From positions 62,001 to 126,000 of the forward strand of contig DASPIL010000096.1 in assembly GCA_035629175.1 (NCBI GenBank): DNA of 64,000 bases, given 5' to 3'. Of this stretch, positions 35,974 to 42,661 are shown piece after piece. The translations under genes and the position numbers were made by a program. Source of the stretch: Verrucomicrobiia bacterium. GTDB taxonomy: Bacteria > Verrucomicrobiota > Verrucomicrobiia > Limisphaerales > DASXHY01. Every line of letters begins with the position of its first letter. Position 1 is the stretch's first letter. The notes below the pieces were generated by a model that had not been told where the DNA came from, made no database searches, and worked only from the letters and a program-made list of their open reading frames with translations.

Positions 35974-36342
35974 ATGCCCACTAAATCCCAGTCCGCCCCG
36001 TCCGTCGAAGAGTTTCCAGGCTATAGGCCGGTGAGCGAGTTGTTCAAGCGGCGCTTCCCCTCGCACAAACTCAACCATGAGAATTGCCTTGGCGGTGTAA
36101 TGCCTGTTGACACCGTGATTCTGAGACGCGGCACGTATTTCAACAGGCAGGGTTACGTGGTGCGTCCTGGGTGGAAGCTTCGCGGATGGACAGCGCCACC
36201 TTACCAGGGCTCGGCTGAAACAGCTCTGGTTTTTGAAAAAGAAACCGCTGCCGTTCCATACGGAGACCACTGGACGGACCGCCAGGAGCCCGGCATCTAC
36301 TGGACGCACGCGTCCGCGGGTTACCTTTTCTTCTACCTCTGA
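35974..36342 (+). CDS. Hypothetical protein (122 aa)
   Basis: Start context AATTTTTATG. Aromatic, Gly- and Pro-rich sequence (PVSELFKRRFPSHKLNHENC, FNRQGYVVRPGWKLRGWTAP) ending IYWTHASAGYLFFYL. Looks like a compact beta domain. No family recognised. Confidence 0.65.
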   Translation: MPTKSQSAPSVEEFPGYRPVSELFKRRFPSHKLNHENCLGGVMPVDTVILRRGTYFNRQGYVVRPGWKLRGWTAPPYQGSAETALVFEKETAAVPYGDHWTDRQEPGIYWTHASAGYLFFYL

Positions 36343-36347
36343 ATTTT

Positions 36348-36623
36348 ATGCAAAACAAAACCACTAACACTCCCAAAAAGAGAATCGACATAGCCTACTA
36401 TCTGCTTGAAATCATCGGCGGACCGGGGCTGGCCCAGAGACTTAAAACTGAGGTTCTTCGTGGCGTTCAGCTACCGCCAGGAGCGGACGAGCCGTTGACT
36501 GAAGAGGAATGGCAGGCTGCATGCGCCTTCGTGCGCCAAGAGGCTCCTGCGCTTGCGCGAATGTTGACGCAAGAATGCCGCCGGGTGTCGGCTGAGCTAC
36601 GCGAACAAAATAGCCGCAATTGA
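36348..36623 (+). CDS. Hypothetical protein (91 aa)
   Basis: Start context GAATTTTATG. Basic N-terminus, then helices (IAYYLLEIIGGPGLAQRLKT and EEEWQAACAFVRQEAPALAR) and a charged end. No family recognised. Confidence 0.6.
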   Translation: MQNKTTNTPKKRIDIAYYLLEIIGGPGLAQRLKTEVLRGVQLPPGADEPLTEEEWQAACAFVRQEAPALARMLTQECRRVSAELREQNSRN

Positions 36624-36626
36624 TTT

Positions 36627-36833
36627 ATGCACACCCTAACTGAAATCACCACAGCAATCGAATCCTTCACACTCGACCGGGCACTCGAAGCCGGTCACGA
36701 GTCACCGCACTCCGTCGCCCACGCAGCCGGTGACGAGTTCCGCGCAGCGACTAACCAGCCGGAGCCAATCCGTCACTGGCAGCCTAACTACGTGAACCGG
36801 GCAGCCCGCCGCACGCGCACTGCCACGAGCTGA
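36627..36833 (+). CDS. Hypothetical protein (68 aa)
   Basis: Start context TTGATTTATG, 3 bases after the previous stop. Helical N-terminus (TEITTAIESFTLDRALEAGH), basic C-terminus (VNRAARRTRTATS). No family recognised. Confidence 0.55.
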   Translation: MHTLTEITTAIESFTLDRALEAGHESPHSVAHAAGDEFRAATNQPEPIRHWQPNYVNRAARRTRTATS

Positions 36834-36837
36834 ATTT

Positions 36838-37410
36838 ATGGCCTACAAGAATGTCAACGAGGGGAGCGCCGAGATGGCGGAACTCGCGGAACTCGCGGAA
36901 CTTGAGGCAAGGCTCGGTCCGTCGAGACCAAAAGACTGGGACACGTCCCACTTCCGTTGGGACCGCAACTTCGGCTCATGGAAGGGCGTCCGGCACGAGT
37001 TCCCCGGTGAGATAGTTTTTGACAGGGGCGTTACCGTAATGCCGGGGGCGGGGGAACTGCCCTTCAAAATGGTTCGAAGCGGGTTCAACAATGGATGGCG
37101 ATTTTCGGTATCAGAGTTCTGCGGGTGGTGGGACCGCGGCGTCCGAACCCTGAGGGAGTTCCAGAAGCAATACCGTTTGCGGACTGTCCGGGGACGCGAC
37201 CGGCAGGCCAGTCTTCGCGTCTATAAGGAGCAGCGACGGGTGCGCGTCTGCAATTCGGCTGGAGAGTCCGTGTGTTTCTGTGTCGGCGTGGCAAGCTCCA
37301 AAACTCCCGGCTATATCCTTGTGGGTTCGGCAATGCGGAAGGCCAGATCGCTCGGCCTGCAAGGGGGCCTGGGCGGGTTCACCGTCGAGTGGCTGGAGGC
37401 GACGGCATGA
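36838..37410 (+). CDS. Hypothetical protein (190 aa)
   Basis: Start context TGAATTTATG. A short repeat of ELA/ELE triplets (EMAELAELAELEARLG) opens the protein, followed by Trp-rich segments (FRWDRNFGSWKGVRHEFPGE and GWRFSVSEFCGWWDRGVRTL). The gene overlaps the next by 4 bases. No family recognised. Confidence 0.65.
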   Translation: MAYKNVNEGSAEMAELAELAELEARLGPSRPKDWDTSHFRWDRNFGSWKGVRHEFPGEIVFDRGVTVMPGAGELPFKMVRSGFNNGWRFSVSEFCGWWDRGVRTLREFQKQYRLRTVRGRDRQASLRVYKEQRRVRVCNSAGESVCFCVGVASSKTPGYILVGSAMRKARSLGLQGGLGGFTVEWLEATA

Positions 37411-37682
37411 GGATTTTCTCAAAGTTTTCCTGGCACTCGGACACCTGCGCGCGTCTCGCGTCGCTCGCAACCCGTCTCTTGTTCCACGCACCGCCCAGCC
37501 TGTCGCCGGAAGAGCGCAGTCGGTTTTCGGCAGCGATCAAGGCGCACCCGCTCAAGGACGTCGAGGGCAGGGTGTGCTGGCGAAGGGTAGGGCAGCGCGG
37601 ATGTTTTCGTCGGCCCTACAGCAAGAAGGCCGTTCAGCAATGCCGGACGCTGCGCGCACGTTTATGCACCCGTTCGAAGTAG
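37407..37682 (+). CDS. Hypothetical basic protein (91 aa)
   Basis: ATG overlaps the preceding stop (ATGA). Basic throughout, with SPEERSRFSAAIKAHPLKDV and a Cys/Arg-rich end (RRVGQRGCFRRPYSKKAVQQ). The last 19 bases overlap the next gene. No family recognised. Confidence 0.55.
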   Translation: MRIFSKFSWHSDTCARLASLATRLLFHAPPSLSPEERSRFSAAIKAHPLKDVEGRVCWRRVGQRGCFRRPYSKKAVQQCRTLRARLCTRSK

Positions 37683-38062
37683 CCGGGCTCGGGCCACCGC
37701 CATACACGCTGGAGATCGTCACGGACACGGGCGACCTGTCCGAGCAGTGCATGCGTTGCTCGACGAGGATTCGATATCTGCACCACATAGTCGCCGCCGA
37801 CGGGAAACAGAGTTTCGTCGGAAGTGAGTGCATCAAAAAGGCCGATGATCCGGAGCTGCGCAAACAGTTGGACGGCCACCGGAGTTCTCGGAAAAAATGG
37901 CGGCGCTGCAATGGCTTGCGGGACCTTTGTGTCCTCTGGAGACGACCGAAGCGAACAAATTTTTTGAGGCCATTAGGCGGGGATGGGCCAGTGACGCATA
38001 CACTTGGCCCTGCGTCTTGCGGGAGTATCGGCGTTTCAAGAAGGCGCGAAATAAAATATTAA
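37664..38062 (+). CDS. Zinc-binding protein, probably frameshifted near its 3' end
   Basis: Start at the ATG at 37664 (context GTTTATG). The first 78 residues are a sensible domain: PPPYTLEIVTDTGDLSEQCM, CMRCSTRIRYLHHIVAADGK and SFVGSECIKK, a CxxC...C site. After CGGAAAAAATGG (37,889-37,900) this frame becomes Arg/Cys-rich and unnatural. The -1 frame from the same point reads EKMAALQWLAGPLCPLETTE through EYRRFKKARNKILKY, ending at 38070, and looks like a genuine C-terminus. Either a frameshift at the A6 run or a second overlapping gene (ATG 37897) is present. Confidence 0.6.
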   Translation: MHPFEVAGLGPPPYTLEIVTDTGDLSEQCMRCSTRIRYLHHIVAADGKQSFVGSECIKKADDPELRKQLDGHRSSRKKWRRCNGLRDLCVLWRRPKRTNFLRPLGGDGPVTHTLGPASCGSIGVSRRREIKY

Positions 38063-38066
38063 AGTA

Positions 38067-38094
38067 TTGACAGAAAGTGCAGACCCGCTATTCT
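38067..38094 (+). promoter_or_regulatory. Class A promoter, leaderless type
   Basis: TTGACA at 38067-38072, a 16-base spacer, TATTCT at 38089-38094; ATG at 38102 is 7 bases further. AT-rich stretch AATAAAATATTAAAG just upstream. Confidence 0.75.
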
Positions 38095-38101
38095 CGCTCC
38101 C

Positions 38102-38299
38102 ATGACGACTGAATACCTGCCCGCACCGCTGACGGAAGGCCACTTGTGCCCCGACTGCAAGGGCACGGGCTGCGATGTGGATGCCACCCGTCGCGCCCGG
38201 CGGAGGAGCCTGATCGACCGGCGCTCTTACATCACCTGCGGTAGCTGCAACGGCAACGGGCTGGACCCGGCCGCGTATTTCCGATGGACAAACTCATGA
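38102..38299 (+). CDS. DnaJ-type zinc-finger small protein (65 aa)
   Basis: CPDCKGTGCDV at residues 16-26 and CGSCNGNGLD near 46-55 are two CxxCxGxG-like halves, as in the DnaJ/Tsi1 cysteine-rich zinc domain. Leaderless start below a class A promoter. It overlaps the next gene. Possible chaperone- or RNA-interaction role; unproven. Confidence 0.7.
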   Translation: MTTEYLPAPLTEGHLCPDCKGTGCDVDATRRARRRSLIDRRSYITCGSCNGNGLDPAAYFRWTNS

Positions 38300-38649
38300 A
38301 ACGAATTCTTGCACAACTCACTGATCGCCTGGGCGCGCCTGTTCGCGTCGAGGACGTCAACACCAACAACGCATGGGGCTTCGGCGGCTGGTCCGGCAAG
38401 CGCTACGTCTTCACCAACGGCTTTGCTTTCGAGCACGGCCAGGCAAGCACGCGGCACTGCGGCCTGTTCCCAATCAGCCGGGTCAAGAACCCGGGCTGCA
38501 TTTGGAGCATTACGCCGCCGACTTTCGTCAAGCACTGGGATAACGGCCTGCGCAGCAGCGACGATTTCCTTCGTCTCTACTGGCGCGGGAAGTTTGGCGA
38601 GGAAGCGCCCGCACACTTTTTCCGGCCCGAAGTAGCACAACCCGTTTAA
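38296..38649 (+). CDS. Hypothetical protein (117 aa)
   Basis: ATG at 38296 overlaps the previous stop (ATGA); an ATG at 38284 would add four residues. Sequence KRILAQLTDRLGAPVRVEDV, then a beta and Trp-rich part (WGFGGWSGKRYVFTNGFAFE) and WKARG-free polar tail. No family recognised. The stop is followed by GTTTAAAC. Confidence 0.6.
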   Translation: MKRILAQLTDRLGAPVRVEDVNTNNAWGFGGWSGKRYVFTNGFAFEHGQASTRHCGLFPISRVKNPGCIWSITPPTFVKHWDNGLRSSDDFLRLYWRGKFGEEAPAHFFRPEVAQPV

Positions 38650-38656
38650 ACGCACT

Positions 38657-39172
38657 ATGAGAAACAACATCAGTGGAGAAATCAAAGAGTTAACGGAGGA
38701 CGAGTTCCTGGACCTGTTCGACCCATCGGTCCACGAGGTTCTTAAAGTCAAGTCGAAGCTCCCCGGCGCGGACGCCGTGGTCTGCTTCGAGGTGCTGGAC
38801 ATGAGTTCCAGCCAGTGCGGGCACCGCACGGCGCTGGTCATCGGCCCCGGCTGCACCTACCAGGAAGGGCACCTGGTCGATGCGCGCCTGGGTGACGTGC
38901 CGAGCCGCTTTGCGTATCCGGTCGCGATCTGGCGGGTGCGCTGCGGTGTTTGCTCGTCCCAAGGGTTCACTCCCTCGAAGACGGGGGAGGGGTGCGAGTA
39001 TTGCGACGGGACGTTTGGCGGCAACCCGCCCCGATTCGGCAACGTGATCGAGGCTCTCCAGAAGGAGGTCAAGGACTGTGCGCTACGTCGCGCCTGCACT
39101 GCGGACCCCGGATATTTTGATGCCCGCATTGAAGAGTTTCAGGCCGCTATCAAGCTACTTCGTGGAGCTTAA
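38657..39172 (+). CDS. Hypothetical protein with two zinc-like pairs (171 aa)
   Basis: Acidic N-terminus (EIKELTEDEFLDLFDPSVHE). CGVCSSQGFTPSKTGEGCEYC near residues 96-116 is a CxxC...CxxC ribbon. The C-terminal half is helical. No family recognised. Confidence 0.65.
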   Translation: MRNNISGEIKELTEDEFLDLFDPSVHEVLKVKSKLPGADAVVCFEVLDMSSSQCGHRTALVIGPGCTYQEGHLVDARLGDVPSRFAYPVAIWRVRCGVCSSQGFTPSKTGEGCEYCDGTFGGNPPRFGNVIEALQKEVKDCALRRACTADPGYFDARIEEFQAAIKLLRGA

Positions 39173-39203
39173 AAATTTTCTTTCACGAATACATATTTAA
39201 GTA

Positions 39204-39232
39204 TTGACGAAAACAATTCCAGACCCCATTCT
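39204..39232 (+). promoter_or_regulatory. Class A promoter, leaderless type
   Basis: TTGACG at 39204-39209, a 17-base spacer, CATTCT at 39227-39232; ATG at 39239 is 6 bases further. The upstream element AATACATATTTAAGTATTGA matches the site at 35,103 at all but one position. Confidence 0.75.
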
Positions 39233-39238
39233 CACGCC

Positions 39239-39835
39239 ATGACATACGCAGAAGAAAAACAACACGCGCTGAACCTCATCAAATCCGTCGCCGCTCAATT
39301 CCCTGGCTCCGAGCTGGTGGTGGACGACGAAGGCCACGTCCGCTACCTGAGCCTGGGCGGGGATGAAGGGCTTTATATTGGCTACGACCGCCACAAGAAC
39401 CGGCTGAACATCAGCGGGCGCTATCTGTCTTCCCGCATCGAGCACGACAACGAGCAGTTTTATCCTGGCCGGTTATGGAACCCGAAGTGCGAAACCCCGT
39501 CGATCACGGTGGACGCCAACAAGTCGCCGGAACAGATCAAGAAGGACATCGAGCGCCGGTTCCTGCCGGATTACCGGGCAGCCTTAGCTCGCTGCCGGGA
39601 GGCGCGCGACGCTCACGAAGCGTATATCAACGAAACGAACGCCACGGCTGCGGCGCTGGCCGCCAAGCTCAACTCCGTCGCGACCGGTAACGCCCACGGC
39701 ACGCACCTAAAGCGGCACATCCGGCTCGACCACCTGGACGGCTCAGTCGATGTCAGCCGCGACAGCGCGAGCTTCAGCCTATCACTGTCGCTCGACAAGG
39801 CGCGCAAACTGGCGGCGTTCCTCGCAACCCTCTGA
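39239..39835 (+). CDS. Hypothetical protein (198 aa)
   Basis: Leaderless start. Alternating beta and helix in the first half (ELVVDDEGHVRYLSLGGDEG, NRLNISGRYLSSRIEHDNEQ), a helical middle (RRFLPDYRAALARCREARDA) and a Ser-rich beta end (SASFSLSLSLDKARKLAAFL). It is one of the longer genes of the small-gene array. No family recognised. Confidence 0.65.
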   Translation: MTYAEEKQHALNLIKSVAAQFPGSELVVDDEGHVRYLSLGGDEGLYIGYDRHKNRLNISGRYLSSRIEHDNEQFYPGRLWNPKCETPSITVDANKSPEQIKKDIERRFLPDYRAALARCREARDAHEAYINETNATAAALAAKLNSVATGNAHGTHLKRHIRLDHLDGSVDVSRDSASFSLSLSLDKARKLAAFLATL

Positions 39836-39838
39836 TTT

Positions 39839-40063
39839 ATGAAGCATGTCGCGTTTGTCGTGGAGCTGTCGCCGCAGCGGCAGGCGTATTTGGGCAAAGG
39901 GCCGACGCCCGCCCGCTTCCTCGCCAAGGGCGGGGGCACCACCAGGTTCCTGGCCAAGGCGCGCCGCTTCCGAACATTCGCGCGGGCGGGGTTTGCGGCA
40001 GCGGATTACCAAAAGGCCCGCGTCCGATATTTGTGGCCGAACGGACACTTAACCGGAATCTGA
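39839..40063 (+). CDS. Small basic protein (74 aa)
   Basis: Start context TGATTTATG. The phrase RFLAKGGGTTRFLAKARRF contains a repeated RFLAK unit. Strongly basic, ending in YLWPNGHLTGI. Possible nucleic-acid binding; no family recognised. Confidence 0.55.
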   Translation: MKHVAFVVELSPQRQAYLGKGPTPARFLAKGGGTTRFLAKARRFRTFARAGFAAADYQKARVRYLWPNGHLTGI

Positions 40064-40064
40064 T

Positions 40065-40529
40065 ATGCACCCTGTCGAAACTATTATCGCCGCGGAAATC
40101 GCCCGCACACTTTTCGTGACCGCCTACGCTGACGCCGTCGAGTCGGGCGAGCTGGACGCCCCTGGCGCAAGCGGCGGCGCGGACTGGATGGACGTGGCTC
40201 CTGCCACTCCTGACAATGCCCTGGCGCATGCCTGGCGGCTCATTGGGCGCATTGAACAGTGTAACCGGACGTCGCTCGCATGCATCCTGGCAGCGGCCTG
40301 CCGGGCGGACGGCGTGAGTTTTGAGAAACTGCTCGAAGACGTCGAGCTGCCGGACACAGCACGCCCGCGCTACACCTACCTGAGCCAGTTCGGCCACTAC
40401 CTGGCGATGCAGTCGCTGGGGCACGGCGTGTCGTGGTTCGATGACCACGAGGAATTCGACCTGAAGCTTCCGTATATTGAGAACCCGCTTGACGACGAAG
40501 TCTACGATCTTTTTTCAAAAGCCGGTTGA
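40065..40529 (+). CDS. Hypothetical protein (154 aa)
   Basis: Starts one base after the previous stop. Helical throughout: IIAAEIARTLFVTAYADAVE, ALAHAWRLIGRIEQCNRTSL, a phrase of type YTYLSQFGHYLAMQSLGHGV and the acidic end DDEVYDLFSKAG. This resembles small phage proteins with a conserved GHYLAMQ.LGHGVSWFDDH motif. Function unknown. Confidence 0.65.
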   Translation: MHPVETIIAAEIARTLFVTAYADAVESGELDAPGASGGADWMDVAPATPDNALAHAWRLIGRIEQCNRTSLACILAAACRADGVSFEKLLEDVELPDTARPRYTYLSQFGHYLAMQSLGHGVSWFDDHEEFDLKLPYIENPLDDEVYDLFSKAG

Positions 40530-40554
40530 CGTTTTCTGTTTGGATTAACAGATC
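40526..40554 (+). promoter_or_regulatory. Class B promoter (CAGATC variant)
   Basis: TTGACG at 40526-40531 within GCCGGTTGACG, a 17-base spacer, CAGATC at 40549-40554. It overlaps the last codons of the upstream gene. The gene it serves starts at 40606. Confidence 0.65.
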
Positions 40555-40605
40555 AAGTTGTAACTGAAATTTTATGACACCCCGAACAAACCACTGAAAG
40601 GACAC

Positions 40606-40788
40606 ATGCACGGACTACCTACAATCCACCGGATCAACGAGCAGGCGGCGCTCAAAGCTCGCCAGAAGGCTGGGCTTAAGCCCGCGAACGAAAACGAAGC
40701 CATCATCCGCAAGGCAACGGCCGCGAAGCCCAAACTGAAAGCTGGCGCGAGGAAGGTCACATACCAAGGCCGCGAGACCGAGGTTTAA
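40606..40788 (+). CDS. Small basic protein (60 aa)
   Basis: ATG at 40606 with AAAGGA a few bases upstream. Helical and basic (RINEQAALKARQKAGLKPAN, KATAAKPKLKAGARKV). It ends in a GTTTAAAC site. Looks like a small nucleic-acid-binding protein; no family recognised. Confidence 0.6.
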   Translation: MHGLPTIHRINEQAALKARQKAGLKPANENEAIIRKATAAKPKLKAGARKVTYQGRETEV

Positions 40789-40795
40789 ACGCAAT

Positions 40796-40830
40796 CGGTC
40801 GACCGGTTTCGAGAAAGTTTCGAAACCGGT
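40796..40830. promoter_or_regulatory. Nested palindromes overlapping a class B -35 (operator candidate)
   Basis: CGGTCGACCG (40,798-40,805 core) is followed by a perfect 10-bp inverted repeat, ACCGGTTTCG and CGAAACCGGT (40,802-40,811 and 40,821-40,830), with a 9-base loop. The last T begins the TTGACG of the next promoter. No T-run follows, so this is not a terminator. The layout is that of a repressor or activator site. Confidence 0.5.
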
Positions 40831-40858
40831 TGACGCCGACGAAAATTCTCAACAGATC
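40830..40858 (+). promoter_or_regulatory. Class B promoter (CAGATC variant), near-leaderless
   Basis: TTGACG at 40830-40835 within CCGGTTGACG, a 17-base spacer, CAGATC at 40853-40858; ATG at 40867 lies 8 bases further. The -35 is abutted by the palindrome just upstream. Confidence 0.65.
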
Positions 40859-40866
40859 ACAAGTAT

Positions 40867-41097
40867 ATGAGTTCTCCCTCTGAGAAAAAAATCGCGATTG
40901 GTTCAATCGGCGTTGGGTTTCCCGGCATCCTGGCAATCGTGTTCATCACCCTGAAGCTGTGCGGGGTCATCAACTGGTCGTGGGCCTGGGTTCTCGCGCC
41001 TCTGTGGCTCGGATGGGCAATCGTGCTCGCCTTTCTCGCAGTCATCTTTCTGGGTTGGTCGGTCCTCTGGCTCTTTTGGTTCCGGAAAAACGGCTGA
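40867..41097 (+). CDS. Two-helix membrane protein (76 aa)
   Basis: Residues about 10-32 (IGSIGVGFPGILAIVFITLK) and 40-72 (WVLAPLWLGWAIVLAFLAVI, FLGWSVLWLFWF) are transmembrane segments; short basic C-terminus. It resembles the small phage membrane proteins annotated as transmembrane Fragile-X-F, with an ITLKL.GVI.WSW.WVL.PLW phrase. Its own palindrome-flanked promoter suggests separate control. Function unknown. Confidence 0.7.
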   Translation: MSSPSEKKIAIGSIGVGFPGILAIVFITLKLCGVINWSWAWVLAPLWLGWAIVLAFLAVIFLGWSVLWLFWFRKNG

Positions 41098-41130
41098 TCC
41101 CCCTCTCGTCAATTTACCATCCTACAAAAT

Positions 41131-41526
41131 ATGAATAGCGTAACTCCATCCACCGTCACCCTCGAAACTCGCGACGGCTTCCTGTCGCCTGAAGGCCACC
41201 TCCACGCATGCGCGCCGGGCGGTCATGACGCACTCGCCGCTGGGCTGCTGGCGCAGTTGAAACTCGAATCCAAAGCCGTTGCCGGAAAGGTGTTGGAGCA
41301 AGTCGGCTGGCGTCGTCTCGAAAATGGCGAGTGGGCCACCGGCCAGATCGGCGTAACCGGCGCGCAATACAAAACCATCGAGCGCTGGTTCGATAAGTCG
41401 CGCGACGCGTTCGTGCCTGCGGCACCCGTGGAAGTGCCCGTTGCTCCTGTGGAAGTGCCCGACGTGGCAGAACCTCCGGCGGCTGTCGAGGTCGTCGACG
41501 CCGAGCCCGGCGCGATTCCTGAGTAG
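41131..41526 (+). CDS. Hypothetical protein with Pro/Val repeats (131 aa)
   Basis: Compact N-terminal domain of about 90 residues (SKAVAGKVLEQVGWRRLENG), then a repeat stretch (PVEVPVAPVEVPDV) and an acidic tail. It is the last protein gene before the structured non-coding region. No family recognised. Confidence 0.6.
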   Translation: MNSVTPSTVTLETRDGFLSPEGHLHACAPGGHDALAAGLLAQLKLESKAVAGKVLEQVGWRRLENGEWATGQIGVTGAQYKTIERWFDKSRDAFVPAAPVEVPVAPVEVPDVAEPPAAVEVVDAEPGAIPE

Positions 41527-41823
41527 TTTTAACAACCCTCGGCATGGTGACACGCGAGACGCGTGGACGGGCATTGGTGAATGAGCCTCATGAAACACCG
41601 AGGGCCGATTTCAGTTCTTTGATAATTTTGTGCGCGATATAAGCGCACTATCCACGTGGGCGGTCGCACCCTTTAGCAAAAGGTCGGCGAAGAGCTGCTA
41701 ACTCGGATTCGGAGCCTCATAAGCTTCGAACGCCCCCGGTTTTTCGAACTCCGATTGCAAGATCGGAGCCGGTAGAAACCCGGCGTAGCGGGCCACGATA
41801 CGGTCCACCAATTTGAAAGCTTT

Positions 41824-41948
41824 TGGGTGTGCGTAGATAGGAAAGCTCGTAGGAAACGGGACGTATCCTGTGAAATACGTGTGAGTAGTTGGGGCGGGCG
41901 ATTCCCCGGGAAGTGTCGCCGCAGGTTCAAGTCCTGCCACATCCACCA
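41824..41948 (+). ncRNA. tRNA-like element with canonical T-arm and ACCA end
   Basis: The 3' part is canonical: T-arm GCAGG-TTCAAGT-CCTGC (41,921-41,937), acceptor strand CACATCC, discriminator A and encoded CCA. GGGTGTG at 41,824-41,830 can pair with the acceptor strand at all 7 positions (one G-T). A 6-bp hairpin ACGTAT/ATACGT with loop CCTGTGAA and a long variable-arm-like hairpin (GGCGA...TCGCC) lie between. The total of 125 bases is too long for a normal tRNA. Confidence 0.4.
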
Positions 41949-42059
41949 ATTTTGGGAGGAGGGTTAACAGCCCGGCCCAAACACGCCTGCTGCGGAGCGG
42001 TCTGACTCTTTTGAGAGAATAACAGATGACGTGAGCAGGCACCTTTTCGACCGGTAGTT

Positions 42060-42083
42060 GCAGGTTCGAATCCTGCCAAGTTC
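42060..42083 (+). ncRNA. Second canonical tRNA T-arm (rest of tRNA not resolved)
   Basis: GCAGG-TTCGAAT-CCTGC (42,060-42,076) is a perfect T-arm, followed by CAAGTTC as an acceptor-like strand. No CCA is encoded (TGCG follows), and I cannot find a matching 5' acceptor or anticodon arm. It may be a degenerate tRNA or a T-arm mimic inside a larger RNA. Confidence 0.3.
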
Positions 42084-42181
42084 TGCGTCTTGTGGAGTAA
42101 TAGGTAACTGTCTGAATCGACCGGCGCGGAGACGAAAACGCAGGTCTGGCGACTGGACTAAAGCAGTCGCAAGAATTTTAT

Positions 42182-42288
42182 GGCACGAACCGGTTAGAGG
42201 CCGGACTGGTAAATCGAGGGCGCGGTTGCACGCGCTACGAGGAATGCAACAGGAGCTGGTGTGGGTGGGTTACCCTATCGTGCCGCCA
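42182..42288 (+). ncRNA. tRNA-like element, 7-bp acceptor stem and GCCA end
   Basis: GGCACGA (42,182-42,188) pairs perfectly with TCGTGCC (42,278-42,284), followed by G and CCA. A D-arm-like hairpin CCGG-TTAGAGG-CCGG follows the 5' strand. Inside is GCGC-GGTTGCAC-GCGC. The T-arm is not canonical (GGGT/ACCC with a short loop). Length of 107 bases. Confidence 0.35.
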
Positions 42289-42295
42289 ATTTTAT

Positions 42296-42371
42296 GGAGG
42301 CTCCGCGCTAGTGGTTGGGCGCGGGTAAGCCAATAACCCGGTGGGGAGGGAAGGGACCGAATCCTCCGCCA
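42296..42371 (+). ncRNA. tRNA-sized element, 76 bases with GCCA end
   Basis: GGAGGCT and ATCCTCC pair at 6 of 7 positions, then G and CCA, with a total of exactly 76 bases. A D-arm GCGC-TAGTGGTTGG-GCGC with a GG in the loop is convincing. The anticodon arm GGGTA/AACCC has loop AGCCAAT without U33, and the T-loop is not canonical. Degenerate tRNA or mimic. Confidence 0.35.
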
Positions 42372-42661
42372 GTTTCGGGCATGTCGCCCGAGAAAGCGCC
42401 TGACCCGTTCGCGTGTGTCGGGCTAGGCGCTTCAATAGGTGTTTGTATTAAGCAAAACAGGTTTTAATTGAAACAGATTAGTTTGAATCTACCCCAGTTA
42501 AAACTAGAGACGACCAACCGCGACCGCCTTCTGCGGCCGGTTGCCAAAGCCGGGCTCTGAAACAATTTTGCCGGGGCTGTCCAAAGGACTGGACAAGATG
42601 CAGCGCGCAAATACGCCATTGATGTGAAACGCGGTTGACGAGCCCCGGCACTCCCAATTTT

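Larger units (their letters stand above)
41527..42661 (+). ncRNA. Gene-free structured region with tRNA-like elements
   Basis: No protein gene is convincing over about 1.1 kb; the open frames here are tRNA-type shadows. Many hairpins are visible: GTGCGC/GCGCAC (41,631-41,649), TTCGGAGC-CTCATAA-GCTTCGAA (41,708-41,730), CTCCGAT/ATCGGAG near 41,750, GCCTGCT/AGCAGGC (41,985-42,040), GCGACTG/CAGTCGC (42,149-42,170) and AAGCGCC/GGCGCTT (42,394-42,432). Two canonical T-arms and at least three 7-base acceptor-like pairings ending in NCCA lie inside. Either an array of divergent phage tRNAs or one large ornate RNA of the GOLLD/ROOL kind. Confidence 0.5.
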